NCBI GenBank assembly: GCA_048498995.1
Contig: JBEHWX010000024.1
Coordinates: forward strand, 1-63,145
Origin: JBEHWX01 sp048498995
GTDB lineage: Bacteria; Bacteroidota; Ignavibacteria; OLB7
DNA: 63,145 bases
Direction: 5' to 3'
The notes under the pieces were generated by a model, which saw nothing but the letters and a program-made list of their open reading frames with translations, did not search any database and was not told the DNA's origin. Shown in pieces: positions 23,947 through 34,188 of this stretch; the stretch's first letter is position 1, and the number at the start of each line of letters is the position of its first letter. The position numbers were made by a program, and so were the translations under genes.

Positions 23947-23976
23947 CAAACATACGGAACGCCGTGGCATTGTCAA
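23947..23976 (-). promoter_or_regulatory. Bacteroidota-type promoter upstream of the lectin gene
   Basis: On the minus strand TTGACA (23971-23976) is followed, 19 bases after its TTG, by TATGTTTG (23947-23954), a perfect TAnnTTTG. Transcription would start near 23940 and reach the lectin start at 23251. Confidence 0.75.
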
Positions 23977-24357
23977 GTTGGCGCGCGGGCTCACGCCGAA
24001 ATAAATCCGGATAACGTCGCGGCGGCCGTGGCAAGCCTCATCCTCCTCTCCGGTGAGGATCGAGGATGAGCGTCGGGGAGTGCTCCGCCGCCGAGATTGG
24101 TACACCCATCCTGCGTCAACACGCCAACCCCGACATTTCACGGCTACCTCGTCGCCTCCTGTTCCGCGATCCTCGCCGCCCCGCTCCGTCGGTGAACTAT
24201 CGCCATGCGATGCTAACGGCACCCCGCTTCGCCAGAGCGAGCACGAGCGATGCGCGGCCGCCACGGCCAGCGGTATCCCGGCCGTGCGGATCCATCCGTA
24301 CACTCGCACCGTGCACGTCACGATCATCCTCGGCGCCGGCGCGGCCTCCACAACGAC

Positions 24358-24391
24358 GAAGGTCCCGACCGCGTCAACGGTCGGGACCTTC
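24358..24391. terminator. Terminator hairpin after the giant-protein cluster
   Basis: GAAGGTCCCGACCG pairs perfectly over 14 bp with its complement around loop CGTCAA. It lies 43 bases past the stop codon of the 3191-aa gene. It lacks a T-run on the minus strand. Confidence 0.75.
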
Positions 24392-24434
24392 TCTCTCGAC
24401 ATCGGGGAATGGATCGCGCCGCGATCCGTTCCGG

Positions 24435-27400
24435 TCAGATCACCAGCACGTTCTCATCCAGGCTCAGCAGCCCGGAGGAGTTCTGCGCCACCACCTTGAA
24501 GCGGTTGTACACTTCGTTGTTGTCGGCGTCCCGCTTGGTAAGCGTGCCGACCGACGCGGTGATGGCGGCGTTCGGCGTGGAGGGATCGGCGACGATCGAA
24601 TCGAGCTTCTGCCAGTTCCCCTTCGAGGTCATCTGATAGAGGTGATACGTTCCGCGCGCGGCCGTCTGATTCCAGCTCAGCACCACGTTCGGGAGCTGCT
24701 GCACCGGACTGCCGATCGGCGTGCCGTTGGTGTAGGAGAGCGTCGGCGACGGCGGATTCACCGTGTCGATCACCGTCACGATCACCGTCTTCGACAGCAG
24801 CGACGGCACCAGCTCCTCCAGATCCTGCTCGTTGACGATGCCCCGGAGCGAGGCGAGCCGGTAGTAGACCGCCTGTCCGTACGGCGGCGTGCCGCCGGCG
24901 AACGTATCGGCCACCGTGAACGAATCGCCCGATCCCGACGGGATCGTCACGTCGCCGACGAGGGTCATCGCGCGGAGCGAGAGGGCATCCTCCGCGGCAA
25001 GCGCGCGATAGATCCGGACCTTCACCACCTGGTCGTTCTCCTGGAACTTCGCCACTTCCAGCCGCACCTCCGGACCGTTGCCGAGCACCGGATCCGGGGA
25101 GATGCTGGCCACATGCCGGATCACCGGCGTCGGCGCGGGGCTGCTGTCGATCAGCCGCACCGGCCCGATCACCGCCCCCGGCTCACCGACGGCAAGCGTC
25201 CCGGCGATCTCCCGGGCATAGTAGAAGTAGATGTTCCGGGAGGCGCCATCGAGCGTGTAATCGGTGAAGCGCACCTGCCAGTGCCCGTTGGCGTCGATGC
25301 CCTTGCGGACCATCGGGAACGGATCGAAGGTCGGGTCGGTGTGCTTCAGCGGATCTCCGTTGGCGTCCCGGACCACCGGCTTGCCGCCGATCGTCTGCAG
25401 CCGGTCGTCCCGCCTGACGATCTCGAGCGGAACGGCTCGCTCGGTCATCGGCAGGAACGCCTGCCTGATCGCATCCTTCACGTTCTGGACCGCGGATCCC
25501 GGCGTTACCGGCGTCGCGAACGGCGCGATGAACTGCCCGGGGTTGTTCCGGTCGAGGATCCTCGTATCGGGATTGTCCGGGTTCGGGAAGCGGAACGTCG
25601 AGGTTCCATAGGTCCTGAACTTGCCGACGTTCGCGCCGGCGGCCTCCACATCCACGTTCACCAGCCCCATCCAGCGCGAGCCGACGACCGTCGAGGGCTC
25701 GGTCCCGCGCGGCGGAAGCCCCGGGAGGATCACCGTGTCGATGGTCTGCTGCGTGTAGAGGGCGCGCAGAATCATCTGATCGTTGCCGCGCAGGAAGACC
25801 ATGCTGTAGGGAAGGCCGTTCGGCGTGCGGGCGGTCAGGTCGATCTGCGTGTCGAACGTGTAGGTCGACTTGCCGTAGACATCGGGACGAGTGGCGTAGA
25901 GGAGCCCGACCGGCGCCTGCGGCACCGCCGGGGTATCGAAGGTGCGCGCGATATGCACCGTCGGCGGCGTCAGCGGCGAGGCGTTGGTGGTGCCGCTTTC
26001 GTAGGCGTAGGCGGCGATGTAGGTCTGGCGCACCTTCTCCCCCGTTGCCGGGAGCACGTCGTTGGCCAGGTTGATGCCGTTGGTGCTCAGCTTCAGATAG
26101 GCGCGAAGTCCCGGATGGAAGTTCACGCTCTTGGTCACCGTGCTTCCCATGGTCCGCGGGATGATCAGGTGATCCGGATCGTCCGAGAGCGGATCGTGCG
26201 CGTAGACCGTCAGCGGCGTGACCGGCGTGGAGGGATCGACGGGGCCGGTGGCCGTCTCGATCCGGACCACGTCGAGCACCTTGATCTGATCGGCGTGCTG
26301 ATCCTCGGCGATCCTCACCACCCCCTTGTACCACTCGGCCTTCGCGATGCCGGAGGGAAGTGTCTCGGCATAGGGGGCGAGCGTGAAGTTGCCTCCCACG
26401 TCGAAGGTGATCTTGTAGACGCCGGTCGAGTAGCTGGATCCGTAGAGCGGATGGCCGACCGGGTAGGGCTCGAAGATCTCCTGGATGTGGGCGCTCCGCC
26501 CGATGCCGCCGACCGGCAGCGTGATCGAGCGTCCGTTCGGATCGGTCCCCGTTTCGGTATACGCCGCCACGCTGTAGGGAGCGGCGGTCAGATCCGGCAG
26601 CGGCAGATCGCTCAGGTTCAGCTTCGTCCAGATGTTGTTCGGATCGGCGAAGTTCTCCGCCGCCATGAACCTGTCGTTGGCCTGCGGACCGTACCAGCCG
26701 CCCTCGGCCGGCACCGTCGGATCGATCTCCGCGGCCGACGGGTTGTCCACCTTCGGCGCGTACTCCATCCGCACCGTGAAGAGGGCCAGCCCGCCGGTAT
26801 CGGTCGTGACACTGTCGATCACGAAGCGATGCGACTGCGTCACCAGCATGCTCCCGACGAAGCGGGAGCCGGCGATCGTCAGCGACGGCGTGATCGTAGC
26901 GCCGCCGTTGGCGTCATCGGTGCTCGGATCCTTGTAGGCGCGGGTGTAGACCTTCACGCTGTTCTGCCCGGGGATCGATTCGATCCGCTCGATCTCTCCC
27001 CTGATCACCCCCGGAGGATCGGTCCGGAAGAGGAACTTCACATGCGTGGCGCGCTGATAGGCGATGTTGTGAACATGCGTCCAGTCGAACGTGACGCGCG
27101 TGGTGTTGTGCAGCGCCGTGGCCCCCTGCTCGTAGGCGGAGTTGAACATCTGCCGCGGCTCCGGCTGCAGGAAGAGCGCGGTGAGATTCGCAGGAGGCAG
27201 GATCGTGTTCCGCTTCGGGAAGTCGTTGGCGATATCCGCGTACGGCACGATGTCCGACACGCGCGAGAACCAGTTGATGCTGTAGATGCCGTAGTTGTAG
27301 ACCTTGTGGTTGTCGCGATCCTTCACCAGGTGATCGGTGAAGATCGGGTTCTCGCGATCCGGAATCGGCGTGGACTCCGGCTTGCCGCTGGCGTCGAGAT

Positions 27401-30400
27401 ACGGCTGGTAGCCAGGGCTCGCGTATTCGGCGCCGTCGTTGCTGACGTCCGGGACGATCCAGGGTGAGTAGACCCCGCCCGACTTCTCGCGACGGCGGAT
27501 GCCGAAGAAGACCGGCCTGGTGTTGTCCGCGCGGCCGAACGAGGCGCCGGAGGTGATTGCCGTGCCGGCCGCGAGGTCGATCCGGAGATCCTTCCGGTTG
27601 AACCGGATGAACCGGCTGTCGCCGTACTTGGTGTAGCCGTCGCCGTCGGTGAAGGGAGGCGTCTGCGGATCGAACTGCGGCAGCCCGAGGTCATGCCCCA
27701 GAATCTCCGCCTTCACCGGAAGCCGATGATCGGTGGCCAGCGTACTGGTCGGCAGCGAGAGATACCGGTGCATCATCGCCGGCGTGCCACCGTTCCGCGG
27801 CGTCTCGTACTCGGCCAGGTAGACGTAGCGCCGTCCGGCCGGGAAGCTGCTCTGCGCCACCTCCCAGTCGATATGTCCCCACCCGAGCATCCGCGCCACG
27901 TGGTAGTCCAGCGCCACCAGGTTCAGCATCCTGAGCATGCTCAGCTCGATCGAGGAGCTGTCGCTCGGATCGTCGGAGTCGATCGTCTTCTTCGCCTCCC
28001 ATCCCGACTCGGCGCGGCTCGTGTTCAGGTAGTACTCCACCGCCGTGCGCATCCCCTCGGCGGTCGTGCGGCCACGGTAGGAGGAGCTCGGCTCCCATCT
28101 GTCCTTGTAGTTCTGCACGTTCACCTTGCCGCCGGACTGGCTCGGCGTGGTGAAGAGAGGCGAGGCGTATTTCGGCCACTGGCCGTCGACGGTGTAGTGC
28201 GCGGCGTCCTCTAGACGCCTGTAGACCTCGGTCTGGTCGAGCGAGAGGGAGAAGCTCCCGATCTGCTCCCAGGCATAGCGGCGCTTGGTCGCTACGTAGA
28301 AATCCATGTAGGTCTCGACGCGGATCGCGTTGATGTGGCAGCCGGTGGCGGCGAAGCGGATCGTCTCCATCCCCTCCCCCATCACCGTCTGCCGTCCGGT
28401 CCCGGTCAGATCCTTGCGGCCGGTGATTGTCGCCTGCCGGATGAAGCCGCGGTAGCTGTAGGCGATTCCCTCCACGCGCACCGACGGTGTTCCGGCCGCC
28501 ACGATATCGAACGAGACGGCGAACGCCGGCTTGCCGGTGGTCCGGATCTCGATCATGTCGTGGTAGTTCTGGATGATGTAGAGCACGTCGGCCACGTTGG
28601 TCGCCGGCTGACGCGATCCGCACACCGATGCGTAGGTGGAGGAATTGGTGAACACCAGTTGCAGCGTCGTCGTCGGCGAGGTGAACGGAGGATCGCTCGT
28701 CAGGCCGCTGAAGGTCCAGGTGGCCGGCGTGGTCGACGAGGGACTCGACGGCACCGAGATCGCCGATGGCGTCATGCTGTTGAAGTCGATGATCGCCGGG
28801 AACTGCTGCGTGTAGGGAACGCGGTGGATTCTGACGAAGTCATCGGCCTTGTTGTAGCCGTAGCTCGCCGGATAGGGACCATACGAGGCGGCCATGTTCC
28901 CCTTCGGGATATGCTTCTCGAGATCGCCGGAGAATTTCCAGCGAAGGTCCACCCCCGGCACGGTGCCGTCGCTGCCGTCGCTGCCGGCCGCCTGCAGGTA
29001 GAGCATCGGCGACTGCATCGCGACGTCGTTGAAGCTCTCCTCGGAGCAGATCACCCGCCCGATCGCCTGAAGCTCGGCCCGCAGCGCGGCGATGTCGGAG
29101 CGGAGGTTCGGGAGCACCGCGTTGAGCTGGTCCATCGCGGTGGTGTAGGACGATCCCGGCGGCTCGGCGTAGCGGAGCCCGAAGCCGGCGAAGAAGCTGA
29201 TCAGCACGCGGACCTGCCGGCAGCGCGTGGCCGCCGGCACCGGCGTGGTGATCGGGCATGGGAGCGCCACCACCGGAAGGCCGGCCGTGGTGGTCATGCC
29301 GAGGATCAGATCGTAGATCGTCTGCACGCGCGAGCCGAGCGTCCCCTCGATGATCGTGATCACGCTCGGAGGAAGCGTGTCGAGCTGCGAGCAGACGTTG
29401 CAGAGACAGAGGAGCGGATCGAGCCAGTTCTTGCGGAAGCGGCTCATCGTGGTTATCCCCGGGAGCTGCCCGGTGAGCGTGGAGCGATACGCGGTCGCGC
29501 TGGAACGGAGCAGCCAGTAGAAGAGCTCCAGGGTCTGGCGCAGTCGCGCGTTCAGCTCATCGATCCGCGAGAACGCCACGAGCGCGAGGTCCACCAGGAA
29601 CTCCAGACGCACGCAGAACGAGGAGGATGCCGGATACGCGGTCAGCGCCAGCTTCAGCCGTTTCTGCCAGAGCGGAACGCTGACGGCCATCTGCGTCAGC
29701 AGCACATCCACGGCCGCGACCGTCGGGTTCGACAGGCTCGGCGTGGTGGCGCAGAAGAGCCGGTAATACTCCGGCAGCGTCGACAGGCGCGAGCAGACGT
29801 CGATCGACTCGTCGCAGTAGCGGATGCCGGCGCCGGCGAACTGGCTCTTCAACGAGTTGACCGCCGCGATGAATCCGGGATAGAGCGCGTCGAGCTGCGA
29901 GCGGAGGGTCGGGCTCCAGGCGTAGTACGGCGTGCAGCGACGATACAGCTCCAGCACGATCTCGTAGAGGCCGTTGCAGAGATTGCCGAACGTTCCGGCC
30001 GTGAAGGGGCTGGTGGTGATCGAGCCTCCCGGCACCAGCGCGTGGAGCGCGGTGGCCTGCGCGCCGATCAGCGTGTCGAAGGTCGTCTGCTGCGTCGGGC
30101 TCAGCTCGGACCGGCGGAGGCAGAACTTGAGCAGGCACTCCACCGCGTCGATCCACTTGCGGCAGAAGTCGTCGCAGTTGATCGAGGTGGTCGCCAGGAG
30201 CTTCATCGCCTGATCGAGCTTCGGCTTGATCTGGTTGTACCAGGTGGTCATCGACGTGGCGTGCGAGCCGGACATGTCCGAGCAGCAGAAGCAGTCGATC
30301 ACCGTCAGCACCGCGGCCCTCCGCATCGTCACGAAGCAGTCGGCCGGCGCTCCTCCCATGTACGAGGGAAGCACGGACGATCCGTAGGTGCCGCTCAGGA

Positions 30401-33400
30401 ACGTGTAGTACGAGCCGATGTCGGTGCAGAGGAGCGTCTGCACCTGCGTGTAGACGCTCGAGCCCGCGATCGTCGGGAGCTGGACGCCGAGACGGCAGAG
30501 ACAGCCGATCGCGTCGAGCCAGCCGGAACAGATGTCGCAGGTGTCGCCGCAGATGGGGGCGTCGTTCATCGTGCTGGTGGCCAGCACGTCGAGCTCGGCG
30601 CGGATGGCGTCGTAGAAGCAGTCGACCTTGACGCGCACGATCACCGGAAGGCTCTCGTAGCCGGCATAGGCGAGCGCCACCAGCCGGAGCGCCCGACGGA
30701 AACGATCGCAGAAGCTCGTCGATCCGAGCGGCAGGCTCCCCGGCTGCATGCCGAGCTGCAGGCTGATCCAGTCGATCTCCGACTCGAAGCAGGTGATCTT
30801 CGTGACGATGTTCAGATACTGCTGCGTCGAGAAGATCGGGTCGGAGAGGCTCCGGGTCGGGCAGCAGAGCAGGTGGTGGAACCTGGCGAGCGTGGCCAGC
30901 CGAGCGCAGTCGAGCACCGGAGCGGCGCCGCAGTTCGGCACCGGCGTGGTCCCGTCGCCGCAGCAGCCGTCGCTGGCGAGCGTGGCGGTCACGGAGGTGA
31001 TCGAGCCCGAGGCGCAGAAGGCCATGTTGTGCGCCGGATCGTTCCTCACCGCCGCGCGGATGCAATGCCGGCCGGCGCTCAGGTAGACCGTCCCGGTGTA
31101 GGTGCGCGAGGAGTGCATGTTCGACTCGGTCGGCGTGTCGATCACCGTTCCATCCAGGCTGATCTGCGCGTAGTCGTCGGCCAGGTAGGTGATCGAGATC
31201 TGCACGTTCCCCTCGATGCAGACACAGAAGCAGCGCTCGAAGGTGGTCCACCCCACGTGCGCGTCGCTCGCGGTCGGATGCGGCGATATCCACTGCGAGC
31301 CGGAGACCGGCGTGCCGATGCCGGAGGTGCCGGTCACCACGTTCGGCGTGGCCGGACGCGAGAGGGTGATGTCGTCGATCTTGGTGACCACCCACGGAGC
31401 GGTGCCGGTGGTGAGCGGAACCTGGGTGGTGCCGCAGCCGGAGCCGCAGAGCACCAACGAGCGGTAGTTGAGCTGGAGCAGGATCATCAGCTCGAGCACC
31501 TGTCCCCGCTTGTAGGAATCGAGCGTGGCGCCGCAGCAGGCGCAGTGCGCCACCAGATAATCGAGGATGCCGTGAATCTCCACGCACGCCTTTTCCAGGG
31601 TCGAGCTGAAGTTCGTCGGCTCGGCGCCGATCAGCGCCACGTAGATCGAGTGGAGCATGGTCCCGGAGCCGACGTCGATCGACTCCATCAGGTCGAGAAG
31701 ATGGGCATCGTTCGGCGTCTTCTTCCAGGTGTCGCAGATACGCGCCAGGCAATCGAACATCTCGATCCAGGAGCCGCACTCCTCCCCCGTCGACACGGAG
31801 CAGATGCCGGGATACTCCGACAGCAGCGTGTTGTAGGCGCTCTGGAAGCGGGACATGAGATCGTCCAGACGGATCTTCCGGATCGCGTCGACCAGGCCGT
31901 AGTTGCAGATCGAGGTGATGTAGTTGCGGAGCCGGTAGAGGATCGAGCAGATGCTCGAGAGCGTCAGCGACCCGGAGGGGGCCGAATAGGACTGCGTCGG
32001 GTCGGAGATCAGCCAGTCGAGCTCGTCGCAGAGGAGCGCGAAGAGGGAGGTCACGCGGTCACGCGCGGTCTGCGGCAATCGGGACGAGCCGGCGCAGATC
32101 CGGTCGAGACAGTCGAGGATCGTCTTCCACTGATCGCACGATGTGCTCGGGAAGGTGACCGCCGTCATGCAGAGGTTGGTGGAGTCGGCGATGAAGCTGG
32201 CGATCGCGGCCTGGAGCGCGGCGAGCTTGGCCAGGAGCCGGAGGCGCTTGATCGGATCGATGGCGCCGCTCGGGCAGAGGGAGTTGAAGAAGTTGACGAC
32301 GACCGGTATCCGGAGGCAGAGCATGTCGGCTCCCCCCGGCGATACCGAGCCTCCCGTGATGATGTTGTACAGATCGGTCACCACCGGATCGAGATTGTCG
32401 ACGAAGCTCTGAAGGTTGCCGGCGGTCATCTCCGCCTTCTTGCTGCAGATCCAGGTGAGGCACGGCAGGATCGCCTGGAAATCGGAGCAGTTGGTCATCG
32501 GCACCGTCGGGGCGCAGAGGTCGCCGTTGCGCGATGTGAAGCCGGTCATGGCGGTCTTGATCATCGCGAGCAGATCGTCCAGCTGCTGACGCTGCGTGGT
32601 CCCCCCCGGGAGCGACTTCTGTCCGCAGACGAGCGTGAAGTACTTGCGGAGCCAGGTCACCAGGTCGCAGAACGTGCTCGGCGCCGCCGGGGGCGGCAGG
32701 GCCGTGGCCGGGCGATAGGTGGCCTGGGCGGTTGTGTAGATCAGCGTGGAGAAGGTGCTGGTCAGATCGCTCCAGACCGAGCTCGGAATCTCCGCGCGCC
32801 GCGCGCAGAGCGCCTCCAGGCAGTTGAGGATCCGCAGCCAGTCGTTGCAGAAGGTCTGCATCGGCGGCTGGCAGTAGGAGGCGTTGTAGGCGTCGAGAAG
32901 CTGCTGGATGTTGGTGCGGCTCAGATAGAGCCCGTCGTAGTAGGTCTGGAAGGTACTCTCGAACGTCGGCGAGACGATCGGACAGATCTTGCAGTACCAG
33001 GCCCAGAAGCTGACGATCTCCATCAGCTTGGCGCAGGGAGTGCTCGCCGAGTTGTTGAACGAGAACTGAAGCCCCTCGGTCTGCGCCTGACTGGAGAAGA
33101 CCGGGAAGGCGTTGTTGATGATCGGCGCGGCCTGCTGATTGAACGCGTCCTGGACCGACACCGGAAGCTCCACCCAGCGGCGGCAGAGCTTGCAGTAGCA
33201 GTCGAGCAGCTCGCGCCACTTGGTGCAGAGGTCCCTCGTGGGAACGTTGAGCCGGTCGACCACGTTGCCGATGAAGTCGCCGGCGCGCACGTCGATGATG
33301 TCGGCGAAATCGCTGAGCTGGAACTTCCGGCGGAGGGTGAGCTGGTCGATCTTCGGCGAGGCGCCCAGCACCACGTTCATCGCGTAGTCGATCTGGGTGA

Positions 33401-34010
33401 CGAATGTCGCCCCGACCGGCGGCGCGGTGTATCCGAGCGTGAGCTGGGTATTGATCGTCTGCAGGAGGCTCAGGTTTGAGGTGATCGCCGAGGTCATGTC
33501 GAGCACCGGCTGCAGCGTGCCGAAGTCGGAGAGCTGCGAGTAGCCGAGGCACCACCAGGAGCTGAACGCCGGGTAGTTGTAGCGGTTCCTGCAGAGCCAC
33601 TCGGGATCGTAGCAGACCGGGTAGTCGCGGACGGTCGCGTAGAAATTGAACATGATGTTGGCCGGCGGGTTGTTCGGCACCGGCACCATCACGTTGACTG
33701 TAACGCCTGCTCCGGAGGATCCGAGCGGGATCGTGCACTGCCCGCTGCCGCTCCCGTTGACCGGCCCGTTCGGCCCGGCCCCGTTGAGGGTGACGATCAC
33801 CGGAATGGTCGTCGCCCCGACCTGCGACAGCTCCACGGCCGTGAGCAGCTCGTTGAACGTGAGGATCTGGCCGGGGAAAATGGTTACTGGAATCGAGGTG
33901 TTGTTCTCTCCGGGAACCTGAATGGTCACCGTGAAGGAGGTCCCGATGTTCGTCCCCAGGTTGTAATTGACCTGGATCAGAGAGAGCAAGGCTGCTTGTT
34001 GCTGGCTCAT
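24435..34010 (-). CDS. Giant protein A: Cys-rich helical repeats plus beta-rich C-terminal half
   Basis: The product is 3191 aa and I do not recognise a named family. Residues 1-110 are beta-rich. Residues about 110-1665 are helical repeats with a spacing of about 120 residues; the signature is C-x2-[WF]-x5-C-[LY]-x3-C, seen as CNDWLRILNCLEALC, CSDFQAILPCLTWIC, CDQWKTILDCLDRIC, CGSWIEMFDCLARIC and others near residues 259, 385, 508, 623, 742, 1157, 1278 and 1524. A beta-sandwich-like insert (about 870-1020) interrupts them. From about 1680 a beta-rich half follows (GVDLRWKFSGDLEKHIPKGN, later FLFRTDPPG) ending in Fn3-like modules. There is no signal peptide and no sorting domain. The first ATG compatible with the gene is 34010. 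It is the last gene of the cluster and shares its repeats with protein B. Confidence 0.85.
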   Translation of the reverse strand: MSQQQAALLSLIQVNYNLGTNIGTSFTVTIQVPGENNTSIPVTIFPGQILTFNELLTAVELSQVGATTIPVIVTLNGAGPNGPVNGSGSGQCTIPLGSSGAGVTVNVMVPVPNNPPANIMFNFYATVRDYPVCYDPEWLCRNRYNYPAFSSWWCLGYSQLSDFGTLQPVLDMTSAITSNLSLLQTINTQLTLGYTAPPVGATFVTQIDYAMNVVLGASPKIDQLTLRRKFQLSDFADIIDVRAGDFIGNVVDRLNVPTRDLCTKWRELLDCYCKLCRRWVELPVSVQDAFNQQAAPIINNAFPVFSSQAQTEGLQFSFNNSASTPCAKLMEIVSFWAWYCKICPIVSPTFESTFQTYYDGLYLSRTNIQQLLDAYNASYCQPPMQTFCNDWLRILNCLEALCARRAEIPSSVWSDLTSTFSTLIYTTAQATYRPATALPPPAAPSTFCDLVTWLRKYFTLVCGQKSLPGGTTQRQQLDDLLAMIKTAMTGFTSRNGDLCAPTVPMTNCSDFQAILPCLTWICSKKAEMTAGNLQSFVDNLDPVVTDLYNIITGGSVSPGGADMLCLRIPVVVNFFNSLCPSGAIDPIKRLRLLAKLAALQAAIASFIADSTNLCMTAVTFPSTSCDQWKTILDCLDRICAGSSRLPQTARDRVTSLFALLCDELDWLISDPTQSYSAPSGSLTLSSICSILYRLRNYITSICNYGLVDAIRKIRLDDLMSRFQSAYNTLLSEYPGICSVSTGEECGSWIEMFDCLARICDTWKKTPNDAHLLDLMESIDVGSGTMLHSIYVALIGAEPTNFSSTLEKACVEIHGILDYLVAHCACCGATLDSYKRGQVLELMILLQLNYRSLVLCGSGCGTTQVPLTTGTAPWVVTKIDDITLSRPATPNVVTGTSGIGTPVSGSQWISPHPTASDAHVGWTTFERCFCVCIEGNVQISITYLADDYAQISLDGTVIDTPTESNMHSSRTYTGTVYLSAGRHCIRAAVRNDPAHNMAFCASGSITSVTATLASDGCCGDGTTPVPNCGAAPVLDCARLATLARFHHLLCCPTRSLSDPIFSTQQYLNIVTKITCFESEIDWISLQLGMQPGSLPLGSTSFCDRFRRALRLVALAYAGYESLPVIVRVKVDCFYDAIRAELDVLATSTMNDAPICGDTCDICSGWLDAIGCLCRLGVQLPTIAGSSVYTQVQTLLCTDIGSYYTFLSGTYGSSVLPSYMGGAPADCFVTMRRAAVLTVIDCFCCSDMSGSHATSMTTWYNQIKPKLDQAMKLLATTSINCDDFCRKWIDAVECLLKFCLRRSELSPTQQTTFDTLIGAQATALHALVPGGSITTSPFTAGTFGNLCNGLYEIVLELYRRCTPYYAWSPTLRSQLDALYPGFIAAVNSLKSQFAGAGIRYCDESIDVCSRLSTLPEYYRLFCATTPSLSNPTVAAVDVLLTQMAVSVPLWQKRLKLALTAYPASSSFCVRLEFLVDLALVAFSRIDELNARLRQTLELFYWLLRSSATAYRSTLTGQLPGITTMSRFRKNWLDPLLCLCNVCSQLDTLPPSVITIIEGTLGSRVQTIYDLILGMTTTAGLPVVALPCPITTPVPAATRCRQVRVLISFFAGFGLRYAEPPGSSYTTAMDQLNAVLPNLRSDIAALRAELQAIGRVICSEESFNDVAMQSPMLYLQAAGSDGSDGTVPGVDLRWKFSGDLEKHIPKGNMAASYGPYPASYGYNKADDFVRIHRVPYTQQFPAIIDFNSMTPSAISVPSSPSSTTPATWTFSGLTSDPPFTSPTTTLQLVFTNSSTYASVCGSRQPATNVADVLYIIQNYHDMIEIRTTGKPAFAVSFDIVAAGTPSVRVEGIAYSYRGFIRQATITGRKDLTGTGRQTVMGEGMETIRFAATGCHINAIRVETYMDFYVATKRRYAWEQIGSFSLSLDQTEVYRRLEDAAHYTVDGQWPKYASPLFTTPSQSGGKVNVQNYKDRWEPSSSYRGRTTAEGMRTAVEYYLNTSRAESGWEAKKTIDSDDPSDSSSIELSMLRMLNLVALDYHVARMLGWGHIDWEVAQSSFPAGRRYVYLAEYETPRNGGTPAMMHRYLSLPTSTLATDHRLPVKAEILGHDLGLPQFDPQTPPFTDGDGYTKYGDSRFIRFNRKDLRIDLAAGTAITSGASFGRADNTRPVFFGIRRREKSGGVYSPWIVPDVSNDGAEYASPGYQPYLDASGKPESTPIPDRENPIFTDHLVKDRDNHKVYNYGIYSINWFSRVSDIVPYADIANDFPKRNTILPPANLTALFLQPEPRQMFNSAYEQGATALHNTTRVTFDWTHVHNIAYQRATHVKFLFRTDPPGVIRGEIERIESIPGQNSVKVYTRAYKDPSTDDANGGATITPSLTIAGSRFVGSMLVTQSHRFVIDSVTTDTGGLALFTVRMEYAPKVDNPSAAEIDPTVPAEGGWYGPQANDRFMAAENFADPNNIWTKLNLSDLPLPDLTAAPYSVAAYTETGTDPNGRSITLPVGGIGRSAHIQEIFEPYPVGHPLYGSSYSTGVYKITFDVGGNFTLAPYAETLPSGIAKAEWYKGVVRIAEDQHADQIKVLDVVRIETATGPVDPSTPVTPLTVYAHDPLSDDPDHLIIPRTMGSTVTKSVNFHPGLRAYLKLSTNGINLANDVLPATGEKVRQTYIAAYAYESGTTNASPLTPPTVHIARTFDTPAVPQAPVGLLYATRPDVYGKSTYTFDTQIDLTARTPNGLPYSMVFLRGNDQMILRALYTQQTIDTVILPGLPPRGTEPSTVVGSRWMGLVNVDVEAAGANVGKFRTYGTSTFRFPNPDNPDTRILDRNNPGQFIAPFATPVTPGSAVQNVKDAIRQAFLPMTERAVPLEIVRRDDRLQTIGGKPVVRDANGDPLKHTDPTFDPFPMVRKGIDANGHWQVRFTDYTLDGASRNIYFYYAREIAGTLAVGEPGAVIGPVRLIDSSPAPTPVIRHVASISPDPVLGNGPEVRLEVAKFQENDQVVKVRIYRALAAEDALSLRAMTLVGDVTIPSGSGDSFTVADTFAGGTPPYGQAVYYRLASLRGIVNEQDLEELVPSLLSKTVIVTVIDTVNPPSPTLSYTNGTPIGSPVQQLPNVVLSWNQTAARGTYHLYQMTSKGNWQKLDSIVADPSTPNAAITASVGTLTKRDADNNEVYNRFKVVAQNSSGLLSLDENVLVI

Positions 34011-34188
34011 GGTCGTGTATCGATTGAGAATGTGGTAGTGTCGGTCGTGTCGCATGGCCGCGGCGGCGGTCCCTCCTCGCGTGCTCCCTCGCTTCTGGCG
34101 CTCCGCGTTACGCCCGGCATCGCGGCGGAGCGGGCCGCGCGAGGGAAGCAAGCCTCCCCCGCGCGGATGCCCTCCGCGGAGATGCCGG

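Larger units (their letters stand above)
23252..24434. other. Long intergenic region, largely non-coding
   Basis: These 1183 bases have lower GC than the genes on either side. The longest frames (for example 23764-24402 on minus) give Arg/Ser-rich sequence with no recognisable features, so I see no gene. The region contains a clear minus-strand promoter (23947-23976), hence a leader of about 690 bases for the lectin gene, and a hairpin (24358-24391) after the giant-gene cluster. Confidence 0.6.

Noticed and set aside
23764..24402. 212-aa minus-strand frame in the long spacer
   Set aside because: Composition is Arg/Ser-rich and domain-free, it crosses the predicted promoter and a hairpin, and it starts inside that hairpin region.
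24066..33479. Long plus-strand open frames (24066-27467 and 28335-33479)
   Set aside because: They are in-register antisense shadows of giant gene A with the same Arg/Val/Glu/His-rich composition; the minus-strand product has coherent repeats.
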